Assembly (NCBI GenBank): GCA_016840035.1
Contig: JAEOTC010000257.1
Location: forward strand, 1-41,425
Source: Candidatus Hodarchaeota archaeon
GTDB lineage: Archaea; Asgardarchaeota; Heimdallarchaeia; Hodarchaeales; Hodarchaeaceae
Direction of reading: 5' to 3'
DNA: 41,425 nt
Shown one piece after another: positions 31,541 to 40,615 of this stretch (position 1 is its first letter; each line of letters starts with the position of its first letter). The notes under the pieces are model-generated. The model worked only from the letters and a program-made list of their open reading frames with translations, did no database searches and was not told the origin of the DNA. The position numbers and the translations under genes are program-made.

Positions 31541-33766
31541 ATGGTGACCCGACGTGCTTGGTTACATGATGTAGCGGCAACGGAATGGGGGGTAAATACA
31601 TATTGGATTACTTCAAAAGGGGGAATTAAAGCATTTTATCCGATGACGGTTGAGTTTTTCCTTGCGAAAACTGATCTGGAAACACAAAAACGTGTTCTAA
31701 GTCACCCCGAAGTCGAGGCAGTCGAAGAAGTCTCAAAATTTGTATCAATTCACGATTGGCAAGCCAGTCCAGTTCTCCGTGTGCGAGTCAATCCAACTAA
31801 GATACGGACAACCTTTGAGGATCTCCGTAAATACTGGGACAAGTACCTCTATAATGCAGATCTCAGTATTTATCAACAGTTTAGTTTCCAGACGGGACTA
31901 TTTCCATATGTGTATGCGAAAATTGAAGTGAAAAACGGACGATTACAAAAAAATTGGGAGCTCCTTGAGCACTATCTCCAAGCGGACTATCGAACAGTTC
32001 CCTTTCGTACCCTCTGGATGCAACCATTCTTTGAGGAACAGAATTTCTCACGAGGACAGATCCAGGAAATCCATATGCGTCAGTCGCTCAGTCAAGAAGA
32101 AGAACCAATTGTCTTTATCGAGGATACGGAAGCAGAGACAATTCGTGAGAGCATGATGTACCTCAACAAAATTGACCCTGATATCCTCTTTACATCAGGT
32201 GGGGACACTTTTCTACCGATCATTGCCCAGCGGGCCACCGATCTGGGAATTGGATACATTCATCCTGGCCGAGGGAGACGCAAACTCTATAGCTATGTCA
32301 AAAAACAGACCAAACCACGAGGACATAGTTATATGTCATACGGGAGAGTATATTTTTCACAGTATGGGGTTTATTTAGATGGCGGGAGGCATCATTACGA
32401 TGTAGGTAATTCCTTTATGTGGAAGGAAGGAGCTATCGATGGTATTCATGAACTTGTTCGATTAGGGTGCTCTGATCCACAACGAGTTGCAAGAGCAACA
32501 ATTGGAACCGCATTAACTGCTGTACAAATGCGAACGGCATATCGACGGAATATTCTGATTCCCGCTAGAAAAGCCGATAGTGAAGATTTTCGGCCCGCAT
32601 GGTCGATGATGAGTGATGTAGGAGGACTAGTGTTTTCTCCTCAAGTGGGTTTCCATCAAAACCTTGTAGAACTTGATTTTCTGTCTATGTACCCATCGAT
32701 AATGACGTATAGAAACGTAAGCCCTGATACAGTCAATTGTGGCTGTTGTAAACACGATCAGCAACAGCTTGTTCCTGGAACGGGTCATTATATTTGTACC
32801 CAACGCCCAGGTTTAGTTAGTTTAGCTTTGAAGAATATCCTCGATAGGAGGGCTTATTTCAAAAGTAAAAGAGATGTAGAATCGTATGATCGGCGTCAAA
32901 AAGTTCTTAAATGGCTACTTGTCACGAGTTTTGGCTACCAAGGGTACAGGAACTCCCGTTTTGGTCGTATCGAGGCACATGAGGCGATTTCTGCCTATGG
33001 CCGAGAAGCGTTAACTCGTACCAATCAAGTTGCTACTGAATTTGGGCTTGAAGTGGTTGCTGGGATTGTAGACTCGATTTGGTTAAAAAATCCTGATAAT
33101 ACTCCTATTGAACAATCAATTGTTGATAAAATCTGCCAAAAAATTCAAGATGAAGTCAAACTTCCCATCGAACATGCCGCTAACTATCATTGGATTGTTT
33201 TTCTTTCTAGACGTCATGAACCTACTATCGGAGTTCTTAATAGGTATTATGGCTTAAAAACTAATGGGTCTTATAAAATTCGCGGTATTGAGATACGTCA
33301 ATCCAGTAGTCCTCTATTTGTGAAGAAGCTCCAACGCCAACTGTTGAAGATTCTATCTGTAGCTCGTACTCCTGAGGAATTCAAAGAGTGTGCGCATAAA
33401 GCGAAGCGAGTCATGCGACGACATTTGATGGATTTGAAGGCAGGGAATATTCCATTGAGTGATCTTCTTGTGACAATTCGACCTTCACGCGGGCCTGACG
33501 AGTATGTGAGTAATACACGACAAGCTATTGCTTCTCGTCAATTAGCCAAAGCTGGAGTGAAGGTGGAAGCTGGTGTTAAACTTAGCTATCTTATTCTGGA
33601 TGCATATGCGTCTGATCCAACAGAGCGTGTCAAAGTCACTCAGCTCTTAACAGGTAAAGAGCAGTATGACTATCCGGAATATCGTAAACTGTGTATTCGC
33701 GCTTATGAGGGACTCATTCCCCCCGAATTAGAACAAAGGAAATTGACAATTGAAGAGTATCTCTGA
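31541..33766 (+). CDS. polB2: PolB2-type family B DNA polymerase with degenerate motif C
   Basis: About 741 residues from the ATG at 31541; a TTG at 31523 would overlap the preceding gene. Motif A is intact (D379-F-L-S-M-Y-P-S-I), motif B is K457-W-L-L-V-T-S-F-G-Y, and motif C reads G-I-V-D511-S in place of Y-G-D-T-D-S, so the first catalytic Asp is Ile509. The exonuclease region keeps only traces (F-I-E-D-T-E, G-G-D-T-F) and is probably inactive. A Cys/His cluster follows motif A (N-C-G-C-C-K-H, then H-Y-I-C). These traits fit archaeal PolB2, once thought inactive but linked to damage-induced mutagenesis in Sulfolobales. The operon layout supports translesion synthesis. Confidence 0.87.
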   Translation: MVTRRAWLHDVAATEWGVNTYWITSKGGIKAFYPMTVEFFLAKTDLETQKRVLSHPEVEAVEEVSKFVSIHDWQASPVLRVRVNPTKIRTTFEDLRKYWDKYLYNADLSIYQQFSFQTGLFPYVYAKIEVKNGRLQKNWELLEHYLQADYRTVPFRTLWMQPFFEEQNFSRGQIQEIHMRQSLSQEEEPIVFIEDTEAETIRESMMYLNKIDPDILFTSGGDTFLPIIAQRATDLGIGYIHPGRGRRKLYSYVKKQTKPRGHSYMSYGRVYFSQYGVYLDGGRHHYDVGNSFMWKEGAIDGIHELVRLGCSDPQRVARATIGTALTAVQMRTAYRRNILIPARKADSEDFRPAWSMMSDVGGLVFSPQVGFHQNLVELDFLSMYPSIMTYRNVSPDTVNCGCCKHDQQQLVPGTGHYICTQRPGLVSLALKNILDRRAYFKSKRDVESYDRRQKVLKWLLVTSFGYQGYRNSRFGRIEAHEAISAYGREALTRTNQVATEFGLEVVAGIVDSIWLKNPDNTPIEQSIVDKICQKIQDEVKLPIEHAANYHWIVFLSRRHEPTIGVLNRYYGLKTNGSYKIRGIEIRQSSSPLFVKKLQRQLLKILSVARTPEEFKECAHKAKRVMRRHLMDLKAGNIPLSDLLVTIRPSRGPDEYVSNTRQAIASRQLAKAGVKVEAGVKLSYLILDAYASDPTERVKVTQLLTGKEQYDYPEYRKLCIRAYEGLIPPELEQRKLTIEEYL

Positions 33767-33780
33767 AGTTAGACTTCATA

Positions 33781-33792
33781 AGGTTTTATAAT
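33781..33792 (+). promoter_or_regulatory. TATA box of the ADP-ribosylglycohydrolase gene
   Basis: AGGTTTTATAAT is centred about 42 bases upstream of the ATG at 33829, giving a leader of about 15 bases. It indicates separate transcription from the PolB2 operon. A short hairpin GAAGT-TAG-ACTTC (33765-33777) spans the polymerase stop. Confidence 0.5.
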
Positions 33793-33828
33793 GGGTATTT
33801 TTCCTTAAGTTTTCTTCAGGGATTATTC

Positions 33829-34845
33829 ATGAAACCGTCACTATCTCAATTCCAAGGATGTCTCATTGGACAGTGTTTAGGGGATGCCTTAGGGTTTCCT
33901 GTTGAAGGATATGGACCTGAATCATGTTCAACGTATGTAGAGGAAAATATTCGTCATCCCTCTGATAAAATATTAGGACGTGCCCATTACCCCTTTGGCC
34001 AGTATACGGATGACTCTCAGTTAGCAAGAGACCTTATTCGAAGCTATAATGAAAATGATGGACAATTTCGACCAGAAGATTATGCAAGGCGTATTGCAAC
34101 TATATTTGAAGAAAATCGGATTGTAGGAAGAGGATTAGCAACCCATCAAGCTGCAGAGAATTTGATAGCAGGAGCTTCATGGGAGGAGTCAGGTATTCCT
34201 CCGCCTAGTGCAGGGAATGGAAGTGCAATGCGAGCGGCTCCGGTTGGAATGTTTTTCTTTGATAATCCAAAACTTCTTACCAAGTGTGCTATTGATCAAG
34301 GTCGAATTACTCATACTGATCCTCGTTGTCATGCGGGAGCAGTGGCTATTGCTGGAGCTGTGGCTCTAGTATTATGTGAAGATGAAATAATTCCCTCAAA
34401 CTTCCTCACTGCATTGATAGACTATGTAAGACCAATTGACCCCACTTTGACTCAAGGGCTAGAAAAGCTTCACATTTGGTTGGATTGGGATTACAAGGAA
34501 GCGGTAAAAGTCGTAGGTCCATTTGGCCGAAAAGCGGGGTATGATGAGAGTTATTCCTGGAGGTATATATCACCTTATGTCATTAGTAGTGTTCTATGGA
34601 GCATTTATGCTTTTTTAAAAACCCCAGAATCATATATGGAAGCAATAATCACGTCTATAATAATTGGAGGAGATGTAGATACTACTGCGGCAATGACAGG
34701 TGCCATTAGTGGTGCATTTCTAGGAATAAAAGAAATTCCTCAAGAATGGGCTTCTCTGTTAACTGATCAAAATTCATGGGGTTATGAAGAACTCATGGAA
34801 ATAGCTACTAGCTGTTATAACATCAAAATGAGCGAAAATCGTTAA
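33829..34845 (+). CDS. ADP-ribosylglycohydrolase (DraG family)
   Basis: This 338-residue protein has the family's metal-binding motifs: Q-Y-T-D-D-S-Q near residue 63, G-N-G-S-A-M-R near 130, H-T-D-P-R-C-H-A-G, and G-G-D-V-D-T-T-A-A-M-T-G-A near 280. Together these coordinate the two Mg ions that cleave ADP-ribose from Arg, or related O- or N-linked ADP-ribose. The start G-C-L-I-G-Q-C-L-G-D-A-L-G-F-P-V-E is typical. Length is normal and all ligands are kept, so it should be active. Its place right after the PolB2 operon may be chance or may link it to DNA damage, where ADP-ribose signals are common. Confidence 0.92.
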   Translation: MKPSLSQFQGCLIGQCLGDALGFPVEGYGPESCSTYVEENIRHPSDKILGRAHYPFGQYTDDSQLARDLIRSYNENDGQFRPEDYARRIATIFEENRIVGRGLATHQAAENLIAGASWEESGIPPPSAGNGSAMRAAPVGMFFFDNPKLLTKCAIDQGRITHTDPRCHAGAVAIAGAVALVLCEDEIIPSNFLTALIDYVRPIDPTLTQGLEKLHIWLDWDYKEAVKVVGPFGRKAGYDESYSWRYISPYVISSVLWSIYAFLKTPESYMEAIITSIIIGGDVDTTAAMTGAISGAFLGIKEIPQEWASLLTDQNSWGYEELMEIATSCYNIKMSENR

Positions 34846-34940
34846 AATTCTTGTTTTTCCAGATTCTCCATTGGTTTTGAACATCGTAGAGGAAAGATAA
34901 TGAAAGAATACTGACATCTAATCATTTGAAGGGTTCTATT

Positions 34941-35807
34941 ATGGATAATCTACTAGAACTTAAGGGACATTCGAATTATGTCATTGACTTAGTTTTCACG
35001 CCTGATAATAGATTTTTGATTTCTGCTGGGATGGATAATCTAATCGTTTTCTGGGATCCAAAAGATTGGAGTAAAATCGGTGAATTATCCGGACATACAA
35101 AGAGTGTAAATGGTCTTTTAGTAACTGATGATAGTCAAGATCTGATATCCAGTTCGACTGATATGACAATAAAAATCTGGGAAATTTCAACAAAAAAGGA
35201 ACTAATGTCGTTTACTGGACATAAGAAAACTGTGAGTGAAATTGATTTATCACCTGATAATCAACATATAGCTTCAGGTTCTTATGATGCGACCATACGA
35301 TTATGGTCACTTTCGACAGGGAAGGAGGAAAGCATCTTGAAGGGTGAAAGAGCTCGACCACGCTTTTCTCCACAGGGAGATTTAGCGATTGGAGGGAAGA
35401 ATGGAATGATAAAGATCTATCAAATACCTGATTTACAGGTCCTAGAGGAATTCACTGCACACGAGCGATATGTGATGGATTTTATTTATACTAAGGATGG
35501 CCGTTACATAATTTCAAGTGGGTACGATAATAAGTTGAAAAAATGGAAGGTTGAAACACAGGAGGAAGTGTTTTCAATTGACTTGAAAACAAAAGGAGGA
35601 GTATACCCCCTCGCAATATCCCCCGATGGCAAGGAATTTACTATTGCTGGTGATTATAAACTTACGAGATACCTTACTGATTCTGGCGAATTGATTCAAG
35701 AAGTAGACTTAAAACCCAAGGGAAACTACTCCGTGAAGTATTCTCCTGATGGTCATCTCTTAGCTTTAGCTTCAGCTGATAAGTTGATTCGTATCTGGGA
35801 AGTATAA
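34941..35807 (+). CDS. Free-standing seven-bladed WD40 protein
   Basis: The start is the ATG at 34941 with GAAGGG eight bases before it. The 288 residues divide into seven repeats of about 40, with G-H near the start and W-D/W-E-type ends in blades 1-3 (F-W-D-P, I-W-E-I, L-W-S-L) and weaker ones in blades 4-6; the last blade ends I-R-I-W-E-V. Blade 4 has lost its G-H turn (L-K-G-E-R-A-R-P). This makes a closed propeller and nothing else, that is, a protein-interaction platform without signal peptide or membrane part. Partner unknown. Confidence 0.9.
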   Translation: MDNLLELKGHSNYVIDLVFTPDNRFLISAGMDNLIVFWDPKDWSKIGELSGHTKSVNGLLVTDDSQDLISSSTDMTIKIWEISTKKELMSFTGHKKTVSEIDLSPDNQHIASGSYDATIRLWSLSTGKEESILKGERARPRFSPQGDLAIGGKNGMIKIYQIPDLQVLEEFTAHERYVMDFIYTKDGRYIISSGYDNKLKKWKVETQEEVFSIDLKTKGGVYPLAISPDGKEFTIAGDYKLTRYLTDSGELIQEVDLKPKGNYSVKYSPDGHLLALASADKLIRIWEV

Positions 35808-35831
35808 GACTCTTCTAAACCCTATTAATGT

Positions 35832-36698
35832 TCATTCAAGGTTTTTGCTATAAAATACTGATTTACTACGCTGTGTAAGATTGAAAGTTTCTACTGTCTC
35901 GATGATCGGGTCATCTTCTTCAAGAGTGATACTTACATATTTCCGTCCTAGATTTTGTAATTTTGCTAAGGTAACTTCTATGATATCGTGGGTTGCCTTT
36001 GTATAATCGTTATCAACGACTATTAGATTCATTTCTGAATAAGCAGTATCTTCACGACTTGTAACAGCAGACATTGCAATTGGCTGGTTAGTATCATAAA
36101 GTACAGTTATAAGGTCAAAATCTACATCTTCATAAAAACTACTTAATTCTGACAAATTTTCCTTCTTGAACCGGACATCTTTTAAAGCTAAATCAAACAG
36201 GATGTTATTTGGAAGAGTGTCAACAGTTTTACTTTCAAATTGAGAGGTTGAAGTGTCAAATTCCGCGGTTTTGAGACTCCGAATATAGATAGGATAACCA
36301 AACGCAAAAGTAAACCCTTTCTCAAGGAAAAATTCGATTTGTGTTTTCCATTCTTCACGAAAGCGCTGTAGGAAACTTGTCCCATTCAAAGGTCCAGAGG
36401 CAAATCTAAATGTCCTTCTATATAGTTCTTCTCTAACTTCTCCCTCGTACTTTTTCTTTACCCACGGGTATCCAAATGGAATAAATTTCTCTCTTTTAAT
36501 ACAGCTCATATAACCGACTAATTTGCCAGCATCAAATGCAAATAATTTAGTACGAGGATCGAAATTCGAAGATTGAGCGAAATTCTTTTGACTTTTATTC
36601 GGCTTCCATGCCCAAGGTAAATCTTTCGTAATTTCTAACCAGAAGCTTTTCTGAAGTTCGAGATCTTCTTCCTCTTGATAGTTTCGATACGTAATCAT
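35832..36698 (-). CDS. GNAT-like acetyltransferase-fold protein
   Basis: This 288-residue protein begins I-T-Y-R-N-Y-Q-E-E-E-D, as GNAT proteins do, then has F-A-F-D-A-G-K-L-V-G-Y-M-S-C-I, the strand 2-3 hairpin of the fold. The pyrophosphate-binding Q/R-x-x-G-x-G/A motif is not clean; the nearest is F-R-E-E-W-K-T-Q-I-E-F-F-L-E-K-G-F-T-F-A-F-G-Y-P. The second half (I-A-M-S-A-V-T-S, then E-V-T-L-A-K-L-Q-N-L-G-R-K-Y-V-S-I-T-L) looks like a second, degenerate GNAT lobe. Substrate unknown. It ends 24 bases from the convergent WD40 gene. Confidence 0.65.
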   Translation of the reverse strand: MITYRNYQEEEDLELQKSFWLEITKDLPWAWKPNKSQKNFAQSSNFDPRTKLFAFDAGKLVGYMSCIKREKFIPFGYPWVKKKYEGEVREELYRRTFRFASGPLNGTSFLQRFREEWKTQIEFFLEKGFTFAFGYPIYIRSLKTAEFDTSTSQFESKTVDTLPNNILFDLALKDVRFKKENLSELSSFYEDVDFDLITVLYDTNQPIAMSAVTSREDTAYSEMNLIVVDNDYTKATHDIIEVTLAKLQNLGRKYVSITLEEDDPIIETVETFNLTQRSKSVFYSKNLE

Positions 36699-36862
36699 TT
36701 GCCTATCCTATCCAATTTTAACCCGTCTATCCTCCCCTTCCTTTCCGAATTTATGTCTTTGCTTGTTCCACAATCAGAACAGGAAAAATCTTACTGTTCT
36801 AATGTGTATCCTAAAGAATAGAGTTGCAGACTAACTGAAGTAGGTTTATCTGGTTATTATGA

Positions 36863-38152
36863 GTGAATGAGTTGATTATTGTGGTAAAAAAAGTTAGAAC
36901 CTTGGTTAATTTATCCTCAATTGTTGTAGGCATTCTTTTTCTTATTATATTACTGGTTCCGCATTTAGCGGTAGCTACAACGACTGAGGATATTCCAATT
37001 GGTTCAGAATATGCATCTGGAGTCATTACTCGACAAGATTCCACTATGAAGATGTCTTATGCCTGGGTAAATACAAATTCGTCGGAATTTCTTTCGATTA
37101 CTATGTTTGATGATATTTACAAGGTAGCTCTTTTCCGTCCGTTTTTTGGGCAAGCTTACAAGGTGGGTACGAGTGAATTCTTTGTCGGAACTATGTTAAC
37201 AGGATTTGAATTATTCCAAGATTTGAATGGAAATATGGTTCTTGATCAAGCTGAAGAACTTAGATACTATATAATGTTGAATGCATCACAGCAATATATT
37301 TTACCTGAAATACAAAAAACTGTAGTTGATAATATGACTCAGTATTCATGGAAAATATGTTATTTGGAAATTGATGGATTTTTCAACCCAACTGATGGGA
37401 CCTACCCAATTAGAACGATAATAGAGAGTGTTAATCTTTCCTACCGTTATGAAGTGTATGAAAATTATACAGAGTTAAAGCTGGCTATTGAAATGGGAGA
37501 ATGGGATGCCTATGAGTTCGATTTTGATGTTAACACAGGTGGGTTGATACGTATAGCAGATGTAAATCTGGACGACCACAGTCTTTCCTTATTATTCGGG
37601 ACAACCGTTAGTAGTGAAGAACCATTTGAAATGGTTATGCACAATGGATCAGCAGGTCTTGAAGATTTACGAGTTGAAGTGAATGGTATACCGATCTTTC
37701 AATCGTTGTTTTTGGATACATACTCTTTCGGATCAAGCGAAGCAGCTTATATGGCATATACCGTCCCAGCAAGTGTGGATACGTTATATGATGACCAATT
37801 AATGTTTTGGGGAACTCCTGCTTCTTTCTATGAATGGTGGCAAACTTGGTTCCCGTCAATGAGTGATTTGACGACTGTTCCTGCGATTGGACTTGAAGAA
37901 GCTTCCTTTCTCTACCGAATATGTTATCCTATCTGGGGTGGAAAATCATTCATCCATGATCCTAGATACCGTGCATTATTTGATGGTGAATTAGGTTTTC
38001 CAACAACAACAGAACCCACCTCAACTGTTCCAACAACCTCGTCTATTCCAACAACTTCTACTATCCCTGAAATCACATCAGTGGAAATCTCAGTTATCTT
38101 GATGGGTGTATTATTGGTTACACTCCCCCTTAGTCGAAAGCGTAGGAATTAA
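36863..38152 (+). CDS. Large surface protein with Thr/Pro stalk and C-terminal anchor
   Basis: This 429-residue protein has an N-terminal hydrophobic helix (S-S-I-V-V-G-I-L-F-L-I-I-L-L-V) ending near A-V-A-T-T, which looks like a signal peptide. An ectodomain of about 330 residues with several N-x-S/T sequons follows, then repeats of T-S-T-V-P / T-S-S-I-P, a hydrophobic helix and the tail RKRRN. The start is uncertain: GTG at 36863 opens the frame and GTG at 36881 is also possible. Plan and tail match the other four stalked proteins of the window, but the ectodomain is unrelated by eye. Family not recognised. Confidence 0.82.
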   Translation: MNELIIVVKKVRTLVNLSSIVVGILFLIILLVPHLAVATTTEDIPIGSEYASGVITRQDSTMKMSYAWVNTNSSEFLSITMFDDIYKVALFRPFFGQAYKVGTSEFFVGTMLTGFELFQDLNGNMVLDQAEELRYYIMLNASQQYILPEIQKTVVDNMTQYSWKICYLEIDGFFNPTDGTYPIRTIIESVNLSYRYEVYENYTELKLAIEMGEWDAYEFDFDVNTGGLIRIADVNLDDHSLSLLFGTTVSSEEPFEMVMHNGSAGLEDLRVEVNGIPIFQSLFLDTYSFGSSEAAYMAYTVPASVDTLYDDQLMFWGTPASFYEWWQTWFPSMSDLTTVPAIGLEEASFLYRICYPIWGGKSFIHDPRYRALFDGELGFPTTTEPTSTVPTTSSIPTTSTIPEITSVEISVILMGVLLVTLPLSRKRRN

Positions 38153-38172
38153 ATTTTCCTATCGCCTTTCTT

Positions 38173-39690
38173 CTATTTTTTTCTTTTCACATAAAACAAG
38201 TATTCATCTTTACCTGGAATTATTTCTACTTCCTCTCCTTTCGCCAAATCCAGTTTTGACAAAAGATCTGCTGGGATTACTAGCTTACTATCAACCAATT
38301 TTGAGCCTATTTTCTTAGCATCTTTAAAGGAAGGCGCTGGAACTCCACGTAGCCGACTTCGGACCTGTTCCTGAATTTTTACGGTATTTTGTACTGCTTC
38401 AGTTAACTTCATATCGAGGTCATCGACATTTTGAAAGCCTAAAAATGTCGCAAACTCCTCCCTAGATAATTGGATTAGGTTTTCTTTTAAGTTCTCCCAA
38501 TCTGTTTTTGAAATCCGATGAACAGTACTGCCCTCCAGATGAAGTGATGTTCCTTTCTTTTCTATCTTCTTCGTTTTTTTTCTAGAGCTACCCTTGCTAA
38601 TAGTATATGTAAAACTTTTTTCCGTTCTGACTCCTGATCGTTTTTTGGTAGCTTTTATCATTCCCCGACGATTAAAGTGAAAGAGAAACACCCCAGTAGT
38701 ATCTTGTATTTCGTTTGAAAAAGGAAAGTGTAAGATTACATCATTAGGATAAAGAGTAGCGACTTCTCTAGATTTATGAATAGTAATTTCACGTGGAACA
38801 CGATAAACTTCATCAAACTGTTGAAGTGTATCGAGAGAACTCATACTGACCACTTCATCAATCACTTTGGGTATAACTTTCTGACCTTCTTTAGTACGGG
38901 ATTCAATAACTCCACTAGATAACGTGAGCTTTGTAATGGCCGTTCCAAGTGATATTATTCCCACAAATATTGCTGCAAAGATTAATGAAAGCGTAAAAAA
39001 ATCTAATTCCATCTGTCCTAGAATAATAAAGATAAAAGGTAATAAAACCCATTTAAAAGCTTCACTTAAGCCTGCGAGAAGAGTTTTCACCAATTTCAAA
39101 GGGTTCAGAATTAAATCTACGTAGTTAATAGTAACCTGTCGACTATAGAAAAGAATAAGCTCAAAAAAGCCAACAAGTAGAAAGATGATAACAGCTAGAT
39201 CTGTGAGAAAATTTAATTCCCTTAAACTCACTAAGAATAAGAAAAGAATGGATAATTTCCATAGATTAAGAATAAGATTACTGAGAAGAGGAGGTGACCC
39301 GAATACTATTTCCTGGGTGATTTTCTTCGGGGAAATTGTAAACCAGGTAATAAAGGTTAAAGCAAGATAGAGAACCATTATTTCGTTTAACGATAGCTGC
39401 AGGGAAGGTATAAGTACCTCTTTGTCATGGTAGATAAAATAAGTAAGCACCCAAACGACAAGATATCCAAAAATACCTCCCTCGTTATCCATCTGATGTT
39501 TCCTCCTCGCTTGAACACGGACAGTAAACATCAGAAGAAAATTAAGCCCTCCAAGGGTAAGGAATAAAATTGGATCTTCCTGAAGAATACTGATCATCAC
39601 CCAAGCAAGTGCGAATAAGACACCTAAGCTAGTTAAGCGTGAGGGACGAATATTTGACGGATCTTGCCATGAAAAAGAGCTATCAGACAT
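38173..39690 (-). CDS. Polytopic membrane protein with C-terminal AbrB-like domain
   Basis: About 505 residues from the ATG at 39690; a GTG at 39699 would add three. Roughly eight hydrophobic helices fill the first 250 residues, followed by a cytoplasmic region of about 250 residues. Its last 43 residues read V-D-S-K-L-V-I-P-A-D-L-L-S-K-L-D-L, then K-G-E-E-V-E-I-I-P-G and Y-L-F-Y-V-K-R-K-K, a clear SpoVT/AbrB swapped hairpin. AbrB domains usually bind DNA as dimers in transition-state regulators or antitoxins. Fusion to a membrane domain is unusual and suggests a membrane-tethered regulator or a structural reuse of the fold. A basic linker (K-K-T-K-K-I-E-K-K) lies between. Confidence 0.72.
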   Translation of the reverse strand: MSDSSFSWQDPSNIRPSRLTSLGVLFALAWVMISILQEDPILFLTLGGLNFLLMFTVRVQARRKHQMDNEGGIFGYLVVWVLTYFIYHDKEVLIPSLQLSLNEIMVLYLALTFITWFTISPKKITQEIVFGSPPLLSNLILNLWKLSILFLFLVSLRELNFLTDLAVIIFLLVGFFELILFYSRQVTINYVDLILNPLKLVKTLLAGLSEAFKWVLLPFIFIILGQMELDFFTLSLIFAAIFVGIISLGTAITKLTLSSGVIESRTKEGQKVIPKVIDEVVSMSSLDTLQQFDEVYRVPREITIHKSREVATLYPNDVILHFPFSNEIQDTTGVFLFHFNRRGMIKATKKRSGVRTEKSFTYTISKGSSRKKTKKIEKKGTSLHLEGSTVHRISKTDWENLKENLIQLSREEFATFLGFQNVDDLDMKLTEAVQNTVKIQEQVRSRLRGVPAPSFKDAKKIGSKLVDSKLVIPADLLSKLDLAKGEEVEIIPGKDEYLFYVKRKK

Positions 39691-39851
39691 AAGGTTCACA
39701 ACTTGAATTTCTTCGAGTAGGAAATTAATATCTATCCCCCTATTAACGGTTGATAATTGATACTTGTAGTACTCCTAATATCGGAGCGGGAAAGAAGTAC
39801 CTCGAAGAAGAGTTCTTTTAATACCTAATGAATAAAGAAACTTGACTGACT

Positions 39852-40556
39852 ATGTCAAAAGGAACGAAACTCTCTGATAACGTATTACTGAAGGACTATA
39901 TTGATGAAAACACTGGATTAGTCAATTATCAGAAGTTAAAAGCGGATAATTGGTTGCATGACAAACTAGAGGAATGGGAGAAAGCGGATCTATCAAATTT
40001 CTCCAAGAATGAAGAATTTGCTTTCTGGTTAAATGCCTATAATCTGTTTACACTAAAAGGGGCGTTAATAGAATTAGAAAAAGATCCTAATTGGAAAGGA
40101 AACACCTCGTTATTCTCGAAATTAAAGTTCTTTGTTTTACGTAAATTTGTAATTGCAGGTGAAAAAATTAACCTACGAAACTTGGAGAACAAAATTCTAC
40201 GGAAACGCTTTCGAGATCCCCGCTTACATTTTGCAATTAATTGTGCCAGTTATAGCTGCCCTTATTTGCCAGGACGTCTTTTTCGGGCTGAAATATTAGA
40301 TGAATACTTAGATCAACTAACCTCGGAGTTTGTAAACAACTCAATGAATGTATTAATTGATGAACAAAAGAAAGAAATAAAATTAAATATGATTTTTAAG
40401 TGGTACGAGAAAGATTTTGGGACGAAAAAAGATTTAGTAACATTTCTCCAAAAGTATCACGGCACTACTCCCCAAAACATGGCAGAATTCTCATTGGAAT
40501 ATTTTAAGTACAATTGGGCATTAAATGCCAAATCAACGACTGAACTAAGACTATAG
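39852..40556 (+). CDS. DUF547 protein
   Basis: This 234-residue protein carries the DUF547 core: A-F-W-L-N-A-Y-N-L-F-T-L-K-G-A-L near residue 57, N-L-R-N-L-E-N-K-I-L-R near 112, and D-P-R-L-H-F-A-I-N-C-A-S-Y-S-C-P near 127. DUF547 occurs in bacteria, archaea and plant proteins; a thiol-protease-like or transglutaminase-related fold has been suggested because of the conserved Cys and His, but the activity is not known. No signal peptide is present, so it is cytoplasmic. It is divergent from the AbrB-membrane gene and has a TATA-like TTTTAATAC at about 39817-39825. Confidence 0.9.
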   Translation: MSKGTKLSDNVLLKDYIDENTGLVNYQKLKADNWLHDKLEEWEKADLSNFSKNEEFAFWLNAYNLFTLKGALIELEKDPNWKGNTSLFSKLKFFVLRKFVIAGEKINLRNLENKILRKRFRDPRLHFAINCASYSCPYLPGRLFRAEILDEYLDQLTSEFVNNSMNVLIDEQKKEIKLNMIFKWYEKDFGTKKDLVTFLQKYHGTTPQNMAEFSLEYFKYNWALNAKSTTELRL

Positions 40557-40615
40557 ACGTGGCTAACTCATCTGAGGGAGAAGAAAATTAGAAGAAGTAA
40601 TGAACTAAATGCTCA

